A program made the position numbers and the translations under genes. Below, in pieces: positions 11,581 through 24,470 of a DNA stretch of 64,000 nt. Within the stretch, counting starts at the first letter, position 1. Each line of letters begins with the position of its first letter. This DNA is from Delphinapterus leucas (Eukaryota; Chordata; Mammalia; Artiodactyla; Monodontidae). The notes beneath the pieces are model-generated. The model worked only from the letters and a program-made list of their open reading frames with translations. It did no database searches and had not been told where the DNA came from. Where the stretch lies: contig NW_022098001.1 of assembly GCF_002288925.2 (NCBI RefSeq), positions 3,402,660 to 3,466,659 of the forward strand, given 5' to 3'.

Positions 11581-14540
11581 CATTTTATTAAATACCACAG
11601 AGACTAATAAAATATATCAGAGAGTATTTTCTCTCTGGCCTTGACCAAGTAAACACATACTCTTTTGCTGATTCATTGGGCAAGTTGTCTAGCTATGTCC
11701 TTTATCCTTCACTGCAGTTAACCTCTAGTGCTGTGAAATTCCTTTCCTTCCAGAAGCTCATCAGGGCTCCAGTCTGGGATATGACAGCGTCGCTTGTACA
11801 TTTAAAAGTAGCCACTTGCTTTTCACACACACAGGCACACTCAAACACACATTGATTTTGGTGGATTTGAAAGTTAGAAACTAAGGAAAAAATCCCTGAG
11901 AAGGATGCCTGTGATCACCAAAAATAACTTCTGATTGGAATTCAGAAGAGCCCCATCTAAGGCAAAGTTGACTTGTTAACTTGCCAGAGAAATTGTGTAT
12001 TTCCTGCCCAAGGAGGAATTTACTCTAGACCAGCAGGTATGTGGGCAAGGCGGCTGCATAAGACTTGAGAAGGAGGTAGAAAAGGAGGAATTCCTTTCGA
12101 ATAGGGTCTTTCTATATTTCTATAAGAGGGAAGGCGAATCTTTCCCCTACAAGTTCAAGCTTATTAGCTCTGTGCCACCAACCTCATATGTGACCACCAA
12201 AACTTATTGTATAAGTTTTAAGCGAATGCAGTTACAATGTCCTTCTTAACCCTGAAGGACAAGTTCTTTGGCAGGAAAACTGAATATAATCCTTCCTTTT
12301 GAGGGGTATAAATATTTATCGCCCTAACACTACTAGTACAACAAACCTGTGGCTAATACACTCTCAATGCAAAGATTTACCACAGTACCTGGCCCATTAC
12401 AGTCATCACTTAAACAGCATCTTCTCCATGACATAACTTTTGTGCTAGCTGACCAAAAGTATTTGAAGGTAAAATAAGGCATCTTGTTTCCTTGTTTGTA
12501 ACACTCACATGGGTAGGCTACCTTAAATCCAATTCAAGAACTCCTTGCTTGAGTTTCATATTACATATTTCAAGAAGCTGCCACCTATTAGGTTTAGTGT
12601 TTTGTAGTACTTTGTGCTGGGATTTCTCATGAGTGGTAGTGAAGTGGCTTGTCTATGCTAGGCCATTAAGACATTCTTAGGTGTAGTAAATGCCTTCATT
12701 TAATTAAATATGTGCAAAGGACAAATAATGGCTCTTCCTCACAGACATCTCACAGTGCTCTGAAGTCAGTGGCACAAATGGTCAATAATTTATCTAATTA
12801 ATTAAAGTAATTGCAATTTAAGGGGTCAAAATTTATGCTTTTCTTAAATTAAAACAGTCACGGTTTTTCCTATAATGTCACTCTCGCTGGTTTATATTTT
12901 GTTTAATTGTGGATTTTGATTGATTTTAAATGAGACAATTCCAGTCCAGTGTAGCTTAATAAAAAAGGGAATTTATTAGTTAACATAACTGAAGAGTCTT
13001 AGGGGAGTAACATCTACAGGTATGGCTTGACCAAGGTGCTAAAACAGTGTTATCTGGGCTCTTAACTCTCTCCATCTTCTGATTTGCTTTCCTTTATGTT
13101 GATGGCATTTTCATGTAGGCTCTCCCTATGTAGCAAAACAGCTTACCTTATAACTTAGCAACACCAATAGAAAGAAAACCTTTCCTTCCCAATAATTCCA
13201 GAAAAACTCTGGGATTGAGTCTCACTATAGTAATAAGGTTACTTGTCCATTCCTACCTCCAGTGGGGATAAAACACACTGGTTTGTTAGATCAGTCACTC
13301 ACCAGGATGGGAGGTACAGGACAGGTGCTGGGTTTTTAGTCTCACTCAACTACATAGGCAAAGAATAAGATGATTTCTCAAAGAAAAATTGGGATGCTGT
13401 TTCCAGAAAAAAGAAAGATGAGAGCCAAGCAGACAAAACCAAAAGTAGTCAACTCCATATAGCAAGGTGGAGCTTTAGCAAAAGCACTTGTCAAACATAC
13501 CTAACAGATGATCCTATCTTACCCTTTACTCTCTTGAATGACAACAGTGATGACTTAGTGGTGGTATTTGTGGATTATAATTTCATAAATTCTAACAATT
13601 TGCTTTCTCATTTTCTTGATAGATACATTTTGAATACAAAAGAGACCAAGGGAAAATGCAAAAAGAGTATCTCCATATCCATACTGACTCTGATACCATT
13701 ATGGTAAGCTTTGCTTAAATTTACATCCAGATTTTTTTAAGTGCCATCTCTCATATGTGAAAGCAGATAAAAGTTTGAGAGCTGCTCCGAGACCTCTGAA
13801 GAATGAGCCTGCCGGTATAACCCAACTCTGCAGAAGGAGAGCCTCTAGCTCATTAAAGATTCTTCTGGCTGCTTAGTTTATGTTATTTGGGTTTACTTTG
13901 GAATTTGTTCTTAGATTTTCAACCTATACTAGCATATAATGCAGGAATTGCCAAGGATGTTATTGATATCCACAATATAATTTGCAGAACAATCCATGCC
14001 TTAAAATGAAGGTAGAAATGAATGACTTTCATGGCTTTATACATTTAGTTTTTTAGTGTCCTAACATGATACTATCTCGTTTAACATTTCATAGAACAAG
14101 GTATTCTATATAAGAAGATTTCCTAGATAATTGTTTTAATTATGTGTTACTTTGATATATTTTTCGAAAGTGCATTATTTTATGTAGTAGCTTAGTTAGC
14201 ATACATATCTGGGTCATAGATAAAAACATCAACTAAATTAATACGTCAAAAATCAGTGACAGTCTCAAGGCTTATAACTTACTGGGGTTTCTATGGGCGT
14301 TTAGCCAATACGTTAGATGACTTCAAACTCACATGCAGTTGGAGTTGTGTCTGCTGTGTCCTCCTGTGGCTTCATAGTGCTGTAAGTATATCTTCCTCAT
14401 TGCCATTTCCAACCTGTGGCAGAAGAGAAAATGGTAAGTGAGCTTGTTAGAACTTGTCTAAAATAAGACCACATAGATCATTTAAGGAGCTCTGCAATGA
14501 ATAAGGTACGACAGTTGCAGTGCATAAACTATTTTATGTT
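11581..14540. other. intergenic DNA, no gene seen
   Basis: No exon is supported. The portion 12935-13200 has the look of an old dispersed repeat ('GGGAATTTATTAGTTAACAT' then 'CTCTCCATCTTCTGATTTGC') that I cannot name. The remainder is ordinary AT-rich sequence. Confidence 0.5.
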
Positions 14541-14544
14541 CATC

Positions 14545-15060
14545 GACCACTACACTCAGAAGTCTAAGGCAGCAGGGCCACATCTGCATTCTTAGAACCT
14601 ACCAGAGTAGATGATATATAATTGGTACTCAATAAATATATGCTGAATGGCTAAATGAATTTACAGTTTGGCACTTATTTAACTGCTCTGAAACTTTTAA
14701 ATTTCTTGGCTTTGTAGGTTTAAATATGTGGATTCTGCATAAACTGTTACTGACAGTCCTTGTGAGGTGAGAAAACATGTGCAAAACCACTTAGCTTAGT
14801 GCTTGATACATAACAGGTGCTCAATAACATAAGTTGAATCAGCATTTTCCGCCATTATGATGCTGTCTTTGTTTGCTTATTTTTTTAATTGATTTTCATT
14901 TGTTACAGAATTTTCAGAGAGGTTGCATGGTATAATGGGAAAACCACTTCATCAAGATTGAAAATACCAAGTTCAAGTCCTGGCTTTTTCAAGTATTATT
15001 TAATTCTGGCAGTGGGCAGTTAACATAATTTCTCAGAACCTCAGTTTATTTGAGGGCAAA
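14545..15060 (+). repeat. L2 3' end and MIR fragments
   Basis: An L2-like 3' end (TTGGTACTCAATAAATATAT and 'GCTGAATGGCTAAATGAAT') lies at 14545-14665. MIR-like pieces follow: 'AGCTTAGTGCTTGATACATA' near 14790 and 'CAAGTTCAAGTCCTGGCTTT' to 'CTCAGAACCTCAGTTTATTT' at about 14925-15060. All are diverged fossils; the boundaries are approximate. Confidence 0.65.
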
Positions 15061-16179
15061 TAGAAATAACTATCCAACTGCAAACAGTGTATTGAATCCC
15101 AGTCAGAGTTAAGGTCCATAAGATCCAAAAATGATCTATCGCTTTTCTACTTCATACAGGTTCTTATGAAATTCAAATTAGATAATATAAGAATCTTTTG
15201 TAAACTATGAATCAATATCCAACAATTAAATGCTATTTGGATTATTTTTCCATGAAGCTTAAGGTCGTCTTTTTGTCACTGAAAGCCATTCAAGTTCTTT
15301 GGTTTCTTTTTCTTTCACTGTACCCTTCAGAGACAAATCAAAACAAGGACTGCTTTGGGTTTTTTCAGTTTGTTTTTATTTGCAATTGACTTTTCCAAAG
15401 CCCAAGTTCTACTCTGCTTTTAGATTTGTTTTGTGGGATTGAGTTACATATCTTATAGATGTTTTGGGAGTGTTGGGGATGAATGTTTGCTTATAGGATC
15501 TTAGGGAAAGGTTTACAGGATTTTAATAAGTGGATTTGATTGATCTAGAGATTTTATTTCCTGTATTGATCTAACCAGGAGTCAAGGAATGAAGAAGGAT
15601 GGATAGGGAAGATAAGTAGTCTCTTTGAAACCAGCCCCTTTTCAATATTGGGTAGAGATTCAGGGTACGCTAGGTTGCCAAGTCTAGCAAATAAAATAGA
15701 GGTCCAGTTAAATTAGATTTTCAGATAAACAATAAATGAAGCTTTAGCATAGTATTGCCAAATGTTGTATCTTGTATTTTATCTGGCAATTATAGGTGAG
15801 ACAACGCCTAGAAGATTCTAAGAAGACTCCTTATTTACTTTAAAGGGTCTATAAGGAGTCAACAAAACAGCAACCTTCAGATCTTTACTCTGTTAAAAAT
15901 TGAGATACATTTGCCACCTGGAAAAGGGTTCTGTAAGGGTGACAAGAGTCATCTGAAAGGTTCTCTTTTATGGTCTCTCATGTAGGTGCAATTCCATGGC
16001 TGCTGGGGCTGGGGTGGTCTAATCATGCCAGTGAGCTGCAGACCCAAGGGACCTCACAGAACCGACAACTGACCGGGAGCTCACCTGACAGATACTGAAT
16101 AAAGTGTCTGCATATGGCAAATCCACATGGCTTGGGCATCTCCCAACATGGTGGCCGTGGTCCTAGAGAACATTCCAAG
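15061..16179. other. intergenic DNA, no gene seen
   Basis: Nothing recognisable beyond ordinary AT-rich sequence. Confidence 0.5.
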
Positions 16180-16880
16180 GATGAGTCCAGTGGTCCCCAT
16201 ACCCACAGCTTCCGCATCTGCAGACTCAACTAACCACAGATCAAAAGTTGGAAAAAAAACTCCAGAATGTTTCAAAAAGCAGAACTTCAATTTGCCATGC
16301 ACTGGCAACTATTTTTTTTAATTAATTAATTTTATCTATTTATTTTTGGCTGCGTTGGTTCTCTGTTGGCTGCGTGTGGGCTTTCTCTAGCTGCAGGGAG
16401 CAGGAGCTACTCTTTGTTGCAGTGCGTGGGCTTCTCATTGTGGTGGCTTCTCTTGTTGCGGAGCACGGACTCTAGGCACACAGGTTTCAGTAGTTGCAGC
16501 ACGCAGGCTCTAGAGCACAGGCTCAGTAGTTGTGGCATACGGGCTTAGTTGCTCCACTGCATGTGAGATCTTCCCGGAGCAGGGCTCAAACCCGTGTCCC
16601 CTGCATTGGCAGGCAGATTCTCAACCACTGTGCCACCAGGGAAGCCCACTGGCCACTATTAACACACCATTTACATTGTATTTACAACCATTTACATAGC
16701 ATTTACACTGTTCTAGATATTATAAGTAACATAGAGATGGTTTAAATATATGGAAAGATTACATAGGTTATATGCAAATACTATATACCATTTTACACAA
16801 GGCACTTGAGCATCCGTGGAGTTTGGTATCCTTGGGGGTCCTGGAAACAATCCCCTTTGGATACCAAGGGACAATTATAT
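16180..16880. mobile_element. Tigger-type (TcMar) DNA transposon fossil, split by a SINE
   Basis: The left part (CCCATACCCACAGCTTCCGC, CTCAACTAACCACAGATCAA) and the right part (CACTTGAGCATCCGTGGAGT, TTGGTATCCTTGGGGGTCCT, GGATACCAAGGGACAATTA) are the two ends of a Tigger-like non-autonomous element. The middle is broken by the long SINE at 16313-16647. Removing the SINE rejoins the AT-rich middle of the transposon. The family is recalled, not computed. Confidence 0.75.
16313..16647 (-). mobile_element. long CHR-type SINE with TSD
   Basis: A reverse-orientation long-form SINE of about 335 bp. Its 3' part gives TTTTGGCTGCGTTGG and TTGCAGTGCGTGGGCTTCTC, and its tRNA-derived head reads GTGCCACCAGGGAAGCC at the right end. 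Target-site duplications are ACTGGCAACTAT at 16301-16312 and ACTGGCCACTAT at 16648-16659, differing by one base. This points to an older insertion than the short SINEs with perfect duplications. Confidence 0.9.
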
Positions 16881-17051
16881 TCCAAGAGCTAAATCCTTTG
16901 CTTTTGCTTTCAAACTAAGCAAACTCAGTGAATTTGTTGATACCACCAATATGCATGCTTTAGAGATGATTAATATTGTTATGGCGCTTGTTACATGGCT
17001 TCTGCTCTCTAGAACACATTTACTTCAATCAGTAAGAATAAAAACATGCAG

Positions 17052-17262
17052 GGCTTCCCTGGTGGCGCAGTGGTTGAGAGTCCGCCTGCCGATGCAGGGC
17101 ACACGGGTTCGTGCCCCGGTCCGGGAAGATCCCACATGCCGCGGAGCAGCTGGGCCCGTGAGCCATGGCCGCTGAACCTGCGCGTCCGGAGCCTCTGCTC
17201 CGGGACGGAAGAGGCCACAACAGTGAGAGGCCCGCGTACCACAAAAAAAAAAGAAAGAAAGA
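17052..17262 (+). mobile_element. short CHR-type SINE
   Basis: Starts GGCTTCCCTGGTGGCGCAG at 17053 with a GGGTTCGTGCCCCGG B-box region and an A-rich tail ending around 17262. Flanking 'AAACATGCA' and 'AAAGATGCA' may be decayed target-site duplications. Non-coding. Confidence 0.88.
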
Positions 17263-20200
17263 TGCAAGAGAGGTCAAATAGTGCATGTGAAGTGAGGATT
17301 GAACAAAGGGCAGAAGGACAGGTGGAGGCAAGTTATAAAGACACAACTGGTGGCAGGGAAATAGCTATCTTAGGTGGATCAGGGTAGTAGGTAAAATGGA
17401 AGAGTTATGAATTACACTGGACTGATATACGGATTATCTAGGATAATTCTGAGAGCTGGTTTAATTAAGAAATAAGTTGACTCTTAGGGGAGAAAAACTA
17501 AGAACGTGGAATCCAATTAAAAAATCTGCCCCAATATTTTTATACATTAGACCCTATAAGGGACTAAAACATAGTAGGTTAATGGTTTGATCCTTTTTTA
17601 AATAGTAAAATTTTTGTTTGACTTTACACCTGTTTTTCATTTAAGTCTATGGCCAGTTGCTTTAATAAAAGGTTACTTTCCCTTAAACGCACTTAAAAAT
17701 GTTAATTGAACCGAAAGAACTCACCTCTAACACGGATCTTGGCTTATATTTTGAATTATATGATAACATCCACTGCACTGCTGTTTCCTTTTCATATTTC
17801 ATGAATGTCCCAAGTATAAGCTGAGAGCCCCAAAGGCATTCAGGAGCCTAAGTGAGTATAAATCCCACTCTATCAACGTTTCTAATCTCAAGTCCTTGAC
17901 ATGCCTAGGCATGTGCAGAAAATGTTTGATTGAGGCTCAGTACGATTGTAGGTGAGCCCCAGAGGTTGCTGTTGGTTAAATAAATATTAGGTCTGTTAGA
18001 AGGTCACCTTTCCCAGCCATAACATAGCTGCCTGCTGAGCAAAACAGTTGGTGGCTGGAAAAGTAGTGAATAAGAACATGTCCTGCCTGTTGCTATGAGA
18101 TGTGAAAGGGGGAGGCTGGGAGCCCAGCTTGCCCTGAGAGACTTTGCAGAATAGAAAGGTCAAGCAACTCAGCTGTACATTTGGACTAAGATGCAGCTGA
18201 GTTGTTTCTGAAAGCCAAGCCCAGAGGGAGAACATACCGAGAGGGAAAAACGAGATCATACTGTCCAGTCATTGATTGAAAACTCAGGCTATGATCTTTG
18301 GGTCTGTCACTATATCAGAAAACACAAAATTCCACTAATAGCGATCAATAATGGGATCTGGAAAGCCACTTGAGTAGGGAAGGAAAGGTAACAGGGTTGC
18401 GGGGGGGGGGGCGCATTTCATGCTGAATCAGAGCACACAGGGCCCTGGAAGAAAGCAAAATCAAACTGATTGTCAATCAGCAATACAGGCATCTTGTTGT
18501 TGTGGGCCGGCCACTACTCGCTAGAAGAAAGTTTTACTTGGAAAACGAGGATTAGGAATGCAAATGAGTTAAAGTCATAAAGGGGAAGTAATCCATTTGA
18601 CTCCATACAAGATGAAGGTTGAGCTCAACCTGTCCTAAGACAGCATTTCTGAACAGCCTTTGAAACAGGTAAAAACATCTGAAATTTTAGTCTTCAGTCT
18701 CCTTCCCTAAGAACTAGTCTTGCCATTAGAGGCATTTAGATAATGTTGGAAATTTAAGGTGGATCTTGCTACATGAAATGTTGCTTTAACCTTGTATCAT
18801 CATTGGTGCAGAAAGACAAGCATGGTTATTTATAGATGTTTCAAACTTCTGTTACTATTCCTCTCTTACTTAAAGCACAACAACTTGTGAGGTTTATTTA
18901 ACTTAATTCACAGACTGTCTTTATCTTCCGGGGAAGATCAAAACCTCTTCTTCATTCCTGTATGTTTGAAGCCAGTTTACCATAACCAGGAAAATTTGCA
19001 GCTATGTAGCCAAATCCCGGCATCCTCTAAGAAGTCTTTCTGATAATATTTCTGCTCTCTTCGGATTACTGCTTTAAAGTATATGTAGAGTCCCCGTTTC
19101 TTTTCTCCCTTTCCTGTCTCAGCAAGAGTATTTTAGCAGCTCCATTAAGGTATTCAGATTTCCAAATATCAGACTCCCTGGAGTAGCTTTCCAGGTTGAA
19201 ACTTTACAGAACAGAGGTGGGTAAATTGACATTTTCAGAGTTTGAGATGAAGATGCAATGAAACACACTGCAACATAAATAAGAGAAGACATATCACGAT
19301 TCTTTTTAACAGGTCACTTCAACCGCTGAAACTTCACTAGCATCAAAATGACTTACTAAACTTTATCGACGGGTAACACTCAAACGCTTGAACCACTTGG
19401 ACAGCCTGAGCACTGAATTAAACCTGGGTCTTGAAAGTCCCACTACGTGCCAGGTGTTAATCCCCTGGTTGCTGGACTGGGGGTGTCTAGAGGTCCCTGG
19501 GTCAGAGGTGAGGTGGGAAAGCATGACTGCTGTTTACATGAGTATTTCAACATTCTAGCAACCGTACTAGCTGTGTCTGTGTACACCCGCATCATATTAT
19601 TCCTGTTTTATGCCACTCCAAATTGTTCATTAGGAGATACAACAGAACACATGGTATGATCCAGATTTTGAACCTTTGCTGTGTTCCTTAGGCAACTGTG
19701 TGATTAATCTCATTGTCTTAGTTTTCTTGTGGAAAATAGTTTTTCTAACCTCAGTCATCACGAAAACACAGATTGTGAAAGCTTTCTGCAGGGAAATCTG
19801 TCATCAAAAAGCTCTTTATTACTCTCTAGCATTGTCTGTCTTTGAAATATTCTTAAAGAATTTTCGTCCTGTAACTTTCCTAACACGGTCATTAAAATTG
19901 CAAACATACCGTCTTAGCTAGATGACTGTCATTATCATCACTGGTGCGCTGTGTTGACATTATTGAGATATTTTCAGCGCCTAATGATGTTCTAAAGAGA
20001 AGTTTATGTTCACTTTTTTCCACTATCCTTAAGTCAAATAATTTTAATTGGGTTAAAAATATACTCTCCTCATGTTTTTTACAATAAAAAAAATAATTAT
20101 GATGTTGGCATCTTAGGGTTAGAGTATATTACAAATCCAGGGACTTCTACTACTAGGATATAAATAGATATTTATATGTATTCAGATACCTGTATACTAA

Positions 20201-21599
20201 TTGAGACATGACTTGTAAACATCAAGACTGGCATATTAAAACGATTAACATGTATATATAAAATATATACGTATATCCTCTACAATATTATCGTGAGTAT
20301 CCGAGGACACATACAATTTTCACAAGTCAGCCACTTCCTCAGCAGCTGACTTGAGAATAGCACGTCTGCATTAGCCACAAGACCTGAACCCTTAGTTGAT
20401 AAAGGAATGAAAAGTAAAACATGTACTGAGGGAGATAGACCTGTTTCTTTATCTCATCCGTTAGCAGCTTGAAAATGTTTCTGAGGGAAGAAAAGGTTGT
20501 GGGAATCTGGTTGCACGTGGTAGAGGATGATTTATGAAAGTTCAATTTTACTGCGACCCCATCTGTGGTATTCGCCAAGAACCAGATGTGTCTTTGGTAA
20601 AGTAGAACAGAAAAGCAGCCCTGAACGCATACTGATCTTCAAAACAAAAGAGCAATATAATGGGTGGCTGCCAGATACAAGTCTCCTGAAAGGGCATTAT
20701 AATTAAAAATACCTGAATAGTTTTTAAATACAATATACAAGGCCATTCCAATAAGAAGGTAACACAGGCACTGACAAAGAATGACAAGGATTCTCAGAAA
20801 GCAAGTGCTTGGAAATTACATTGCACATGAAGTTTCACGTAGGGGCTTTAACAAATTGTGTCAGAAGAAAGGGTATAACTCATCTCCCATTCTAATTTTA
20901 TTGTCATGACAGGAGGCAGGCTGCCACTCAAAGGCTCAGAGACCTGCTATTGCATTGCTTATACCTGCAAGAGACAGTGTATAATCGGAAGTAACATTTT
21001 GCAAGTCCCAAAACAAAGTTTCAGTCAAAGGGGAAAACTGGACAGTTTACTGATTGGCAGGTTAGGAAGGGCAGACACAGAAGAGAGAAGCAAGTGTTGA
21101 GATTTGCACTGGGAAATGTCCGTTTATGTAGCCCATCTTCTACCTGAACCTGTCTTGATCCACATAGCAAATAGCTCATGCTGTTTTGATTATCTCAGCT
21201 TGAATCAAGATGCCAAACTTCAATTCTAGCAGCGTGTATTTCCTCCACAACATGGACAAATCATTTCCTCCAGAGCTTCACTTACCTGGCTGTAAAATGA
21301 AGATAAGGCACACGTTTTTCCACTTTGAGTTATAACCAGGAGGTACTTGGATTAGATTCTCTTAGGTGAATAAACCTAACACAAGAAGCAACATAGACTC
21401 CAGCAGCATTTACCTATATCATCATTGAAGCAAATTCAAAAGACACACTAGGGATGTCCTGGAAGCTCATATACACAAGATACAACATAATTCCTTGACC
21501 ATCATTCGCTTTGTCCATCCTGCTTCAGCCCCATTAAAAAGCAGTTTTCAAAAAGTAGGGAATCATAACCACATTTCAGTTATATGCTATAATAATACA
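17263..21599. other. intergenic DNA, no gene seen
   Basis: A 4.3-kb stretch with no recognisable exon. It contains a G-run at 18400-18411, a few short AT-rich runs near 20240-20275 and a MIR-like trace near 21255-21310. Much of it shows no repeat I recognise, so it may be unique sequence. Confidence 0.5.
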
Positions 21600-21745
21600 A
21601 TTTTTTAGCACTTACCATGTTTTACCAAGCTCGGTTTTAAGCACTTTGCACGTATTACTCATTAATCTGCACAGTAACCCCATGGCTAATACTGTTTTTA
21701 TCGCCTTTTAATATTTAGGCAAACAGAGTGGATAAATTGCCTTAG
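21600..21745 (-). repeat. MIR SINE fossil
   Basis: The order TTTTAGCACTTACCATGTTT, TTTTAAGCACTTTGCACGTA, 'TTACTCATTAATC' and 'AACCCCATGGCTAATACTG' is MIR read in reverse. The diagnostic core is degraded. Confidence 0.7.
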
Positions 21746-21747
21746 AT

Positions 21748-22130
21748 GTACTGGTTTTCTATTGCTGTGTAACAAAATATCACGAAGTGAACAGCTTAAA
21801 ACAACACACATTTATTCCCTTATAGTTTCTGTTGGTCAAGAGTCCAGGCCTGAATTAACAGTCCTTTGCTCAGCGTCTTGCAAGGCTGCAATCAAGGTGT
21901 CAGCTGGGCTCAGCAGGGGAAGAATCTACATCCAAGGTCATTTAGGTGGTTAGTAGGAATCGTCTCCTTGCACCTGTATGATGGAGGGTGTCCCTTTTAT
22001 CTGGCTTCTGGTTGGAGGCCATCCTCTGGTCCTGGAGGCTACCTGCCCCACCTACACTCAAGGGAGGGGATTATGCAAAGGCATGAACAACAGGAGGGAG
22101 GAACTACTGGGGGGTCACCCCAGGGTCTGT
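21748..22130 (-). repeat. MaLR/MLT1-related LTR
   Basis: The block GTTTTCTATTGCTGTGTAAC, TTAAAACAACACACATTTAT, GCAAGGCTGCAATCAAGGTG and TCATTTAGGTGGTTAGTAGG follows an MLT1-like LTR in reverse orientation. Solitary and non-coding; the subfamily is uncertain. Confidence 0.65.
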
Positions 22131-22290
22131 CTGCCAGTACTTCTCAAACTTCAACGTACATACAAATCATCTGATGATCTTGTTAAATGCAGATTCTGGC
22201 TTAGTAAGTCTGGGAGGGGCCTGAGCATCTGCATTTCCAACAATCTCCCAGGTGATGCTGATGCTACTGACAGTCTGGACCCTGTAAAGC
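22131..22290. mobile_element. hAT-Charlie-type MITE fossil (MER5-like)
   Basis: The series TACTTCTCAAACTTCAACGT, ATCTTGTTAAATGCAGATTC, TCTGGGAGGGGCCTGAGCAT and 'TCCCAGGTGATGCTGATGCT' is a common mammalian non-autonomous hAT element. The precise family name is uncertain. Confidence 0.65.
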
Positions 22291-23534
22291 TGAGGTAGGA
22301 ACGAGCAATTTGAGCTCCTGGCCCCATGCTCTTAACCACTTCACTATACCTGTTAAATCTCCCAGGACTGGACATAAGGTTGTTGGCAACAATGGGTCTA
22401 CTTTTATTTTTGCTGCGCATTTATTCTTGGAACCCTAAGGTGTTCCATGTAGTTGACATCTGATTACCTCTTTTCGCATATATGTGGTTTACAGAACAAA
22501 GCTTTACCACGGGCAAGCTAGCCTTTAAATCAAAGCTTCAGACACCTGCTAGTTGGCCCTAGTGTCCTCCATCCCCTTCCTCAGCCAGGTGACAGTCTGC
22601 CCTGGCTAAGGGTGACACCCCTGGGGAGGGGATTTTGCCTGTTCCCTTTTCGGCTTGCTGAGGAGTGTTGGATAAGCGTTCCCCTAGGTTCTCAACCATC
22701 ACCTCCCCTCTCTAAACGAGAGAAGTTTCTTCTTAACTTGTTTTATAAATTGGGCCTCCATGGATATTTTTACTTGACCAAGTGTTTTACCAGAAAAAAT
22801 TTTCCTTTTAAAGCAAAGGAAAGATAGTACAGGTTTTGAACACTCCTTGGTGTTTTAAGAGAATAAATATTTACTTGGAAGAAAAGACTTACAAGGATTT
22901 AAAACATCTTACTTAACTAACTACAAATAATTCTCCCTGGACTTTGTAGTGGGGGAACCATTCTCACCAAAAGCATAAAAATGGTTGAATTAAAGTTTCT
23001 TTTTTGGTAATCTCTCCCAGACAGGAAGCTGTTATCTATCTTCTTTTTAAAATGATGCTTAGACCCTTACAACTTAAATTTAGCTCTCAGGCAGCCTCTC
23101 CTTCCTCCCTGTGGGGTACAAGTGGTGTTAAATGACAGACCGTTAAACAAGATACCTCCCCACACAGCTGCCTTTGCCTCTTTGAGTAAGCTCTAATCTC
23201 TATTTAAAAAACAAAAAAAGAAATCTGAAGATAAGCCTGTCAGAGGGTTCTGAAATTAACATAGCTCAGACCTCCCGCCAGTGTCCTAAAACTTAAAATA
23301 GTGAATTTCCAGCTGTCTGCCAGCTAGCTGCAAGGCTTTCAAAGTAAAGCCCCTGTTCTGAGGTTGGAGCAAGTCTGCAGTGCTTACCTTGGCGCTGGGA
23401 AAATTAAGGCAGAAGGAAATAAAGGAGAGATAAAGGCCTCCTTGTAAAACTACACATTGAAGAGCTGACGTCCTCCCAGTGCCTAGTGTCACAGCTGCTA
23501 ACCGCAGTGAAATCATCTCTTCCCATATTTACTG
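22291..23534. other. intergenic DNA, no gene seen
   Basis: No gene or repeat is recognised. There is no CpG cluster. Confidence 0.5.
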
Positions 23535-23705
23535 AGCTGGGCTAACAGCTTTACATTCCATGTCCCATTTCTCCTTATAATAATCCTGTCAAGAGCACAT
23601 TTGCACTTCCTGTTTGCATAGAGAACTCAGGCAGAGAGAAGCTAGGTAACATGCCCAAAGGTCACACAGCTAGCTGGCAATGGGGCTTAATTTGATCCAA
23701 AGTCA
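23535..23705 (-). repeat. MIR SINE fossil
   Basis: The reverse MIR signature is seen in AGAACTCAGGCAGAGAGAAG, TAGGTAACATGCCCAAAGGT, CACACAGCTAGCTGGCAATG and the following 'GATCCAAAGTCAGCC'. Confidence 0.8.
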
Positions 23706-23779
23706 GCCTATATAATACAAACAGAGAAGCCTAAAAGCACAATAGGATGCCAAAGGAAAGTAAAACACTGCAAGACTGT

Positions 23780-24470
23780 GGTGGGTTGAATGGTGGCCCC
23801 CCAAAAGATATGTCCACATCCTAACCCCTGGAATCTGTGAATATGATATTATTTGGAAAAGGGGTCTTTGCAGATGTAATTAATTTGAGGAACTTGAGAT
23901 CATACTGGCTTATCTGGGTGGGCCCTCAATCCAATGACACGTGTCCTCATACAAGAGAAACGCAGAGGGCAATTTGACACAGAAAGAAGAGAAAAAGACA
24001 CGGACACAGAGGAGAGAACCATGTAAAGACAGAGGCAGAGACTAGAGTGGTGCAGCCACCAGCCGAGGAAGCCTGGAGCCACCAGGAGCTGGGAGAGGGA
24101 AGGAAGCATTCTCCCCTGGAGCCTTCACAGAGAGCACAGCCAGGCCACCATCTTTTTTTTTTTTTTTTTGCAGCACGCGGGCCTCCCACTGCTGCGGCCC
24201 CTCCCACCGCGAGCACAGGCTCCTGACGCGCAGGCTCAGCGCCCACGGCCCACGCCCCAGCTGCTCCGCGGCATGCGGGGTCCTCCCGGACCGGGCCACG
24301 AACCCGCATCCCCTGCATGGGCAGGCAGACTCCCAACCACTGCGCCACCAGGGAAGCCCCAGGCCACCATCTTGATTTCTGAATACCAGAACCGTGAAAG
24401 AATAAATTTCTGTTTTAAACCACCAAGTTTGTGGCAATTTGTGACAGCAGCCCTAGCAAAATAATACAGA
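23780..24470 (+). repeat. MLT1-type MaLR LTR split by a SINE
   Basis: The forward MLT1-like order is clear: GGGTTGAATGGTGGCCCCCC, ATGTCCACATCCTAACCCCT, GTCTTTGCAGATGTAATTAA, GGGTGGGCCCTCAATCCAAT, then after the SINE at 24155-24359 the end GAATAAATTTCTGTTTTAAA, CCACCAAGTTTGTGGCAATT and GTGACAGCAGCCCTAGCAAA. An AATAAA inside it is the LTR's own polyadenylation signal. Confidence 0.82.
24155..24359 (-). mobile_element. short CHR-type SINE with perfect TSD
   Basis: Reverse orientation: a poly-T tail (24153-24169) and the head CACCAGGGAAGCC at the right end. The 14-bp target-site duplication CAGGCCACCATCTT is perfect at 24141-24154 and 24360-24373. It was inserted into the MaLR LTR. CpG-rich for this window, as expected of a young SINE. 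Confidence 0.93.
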
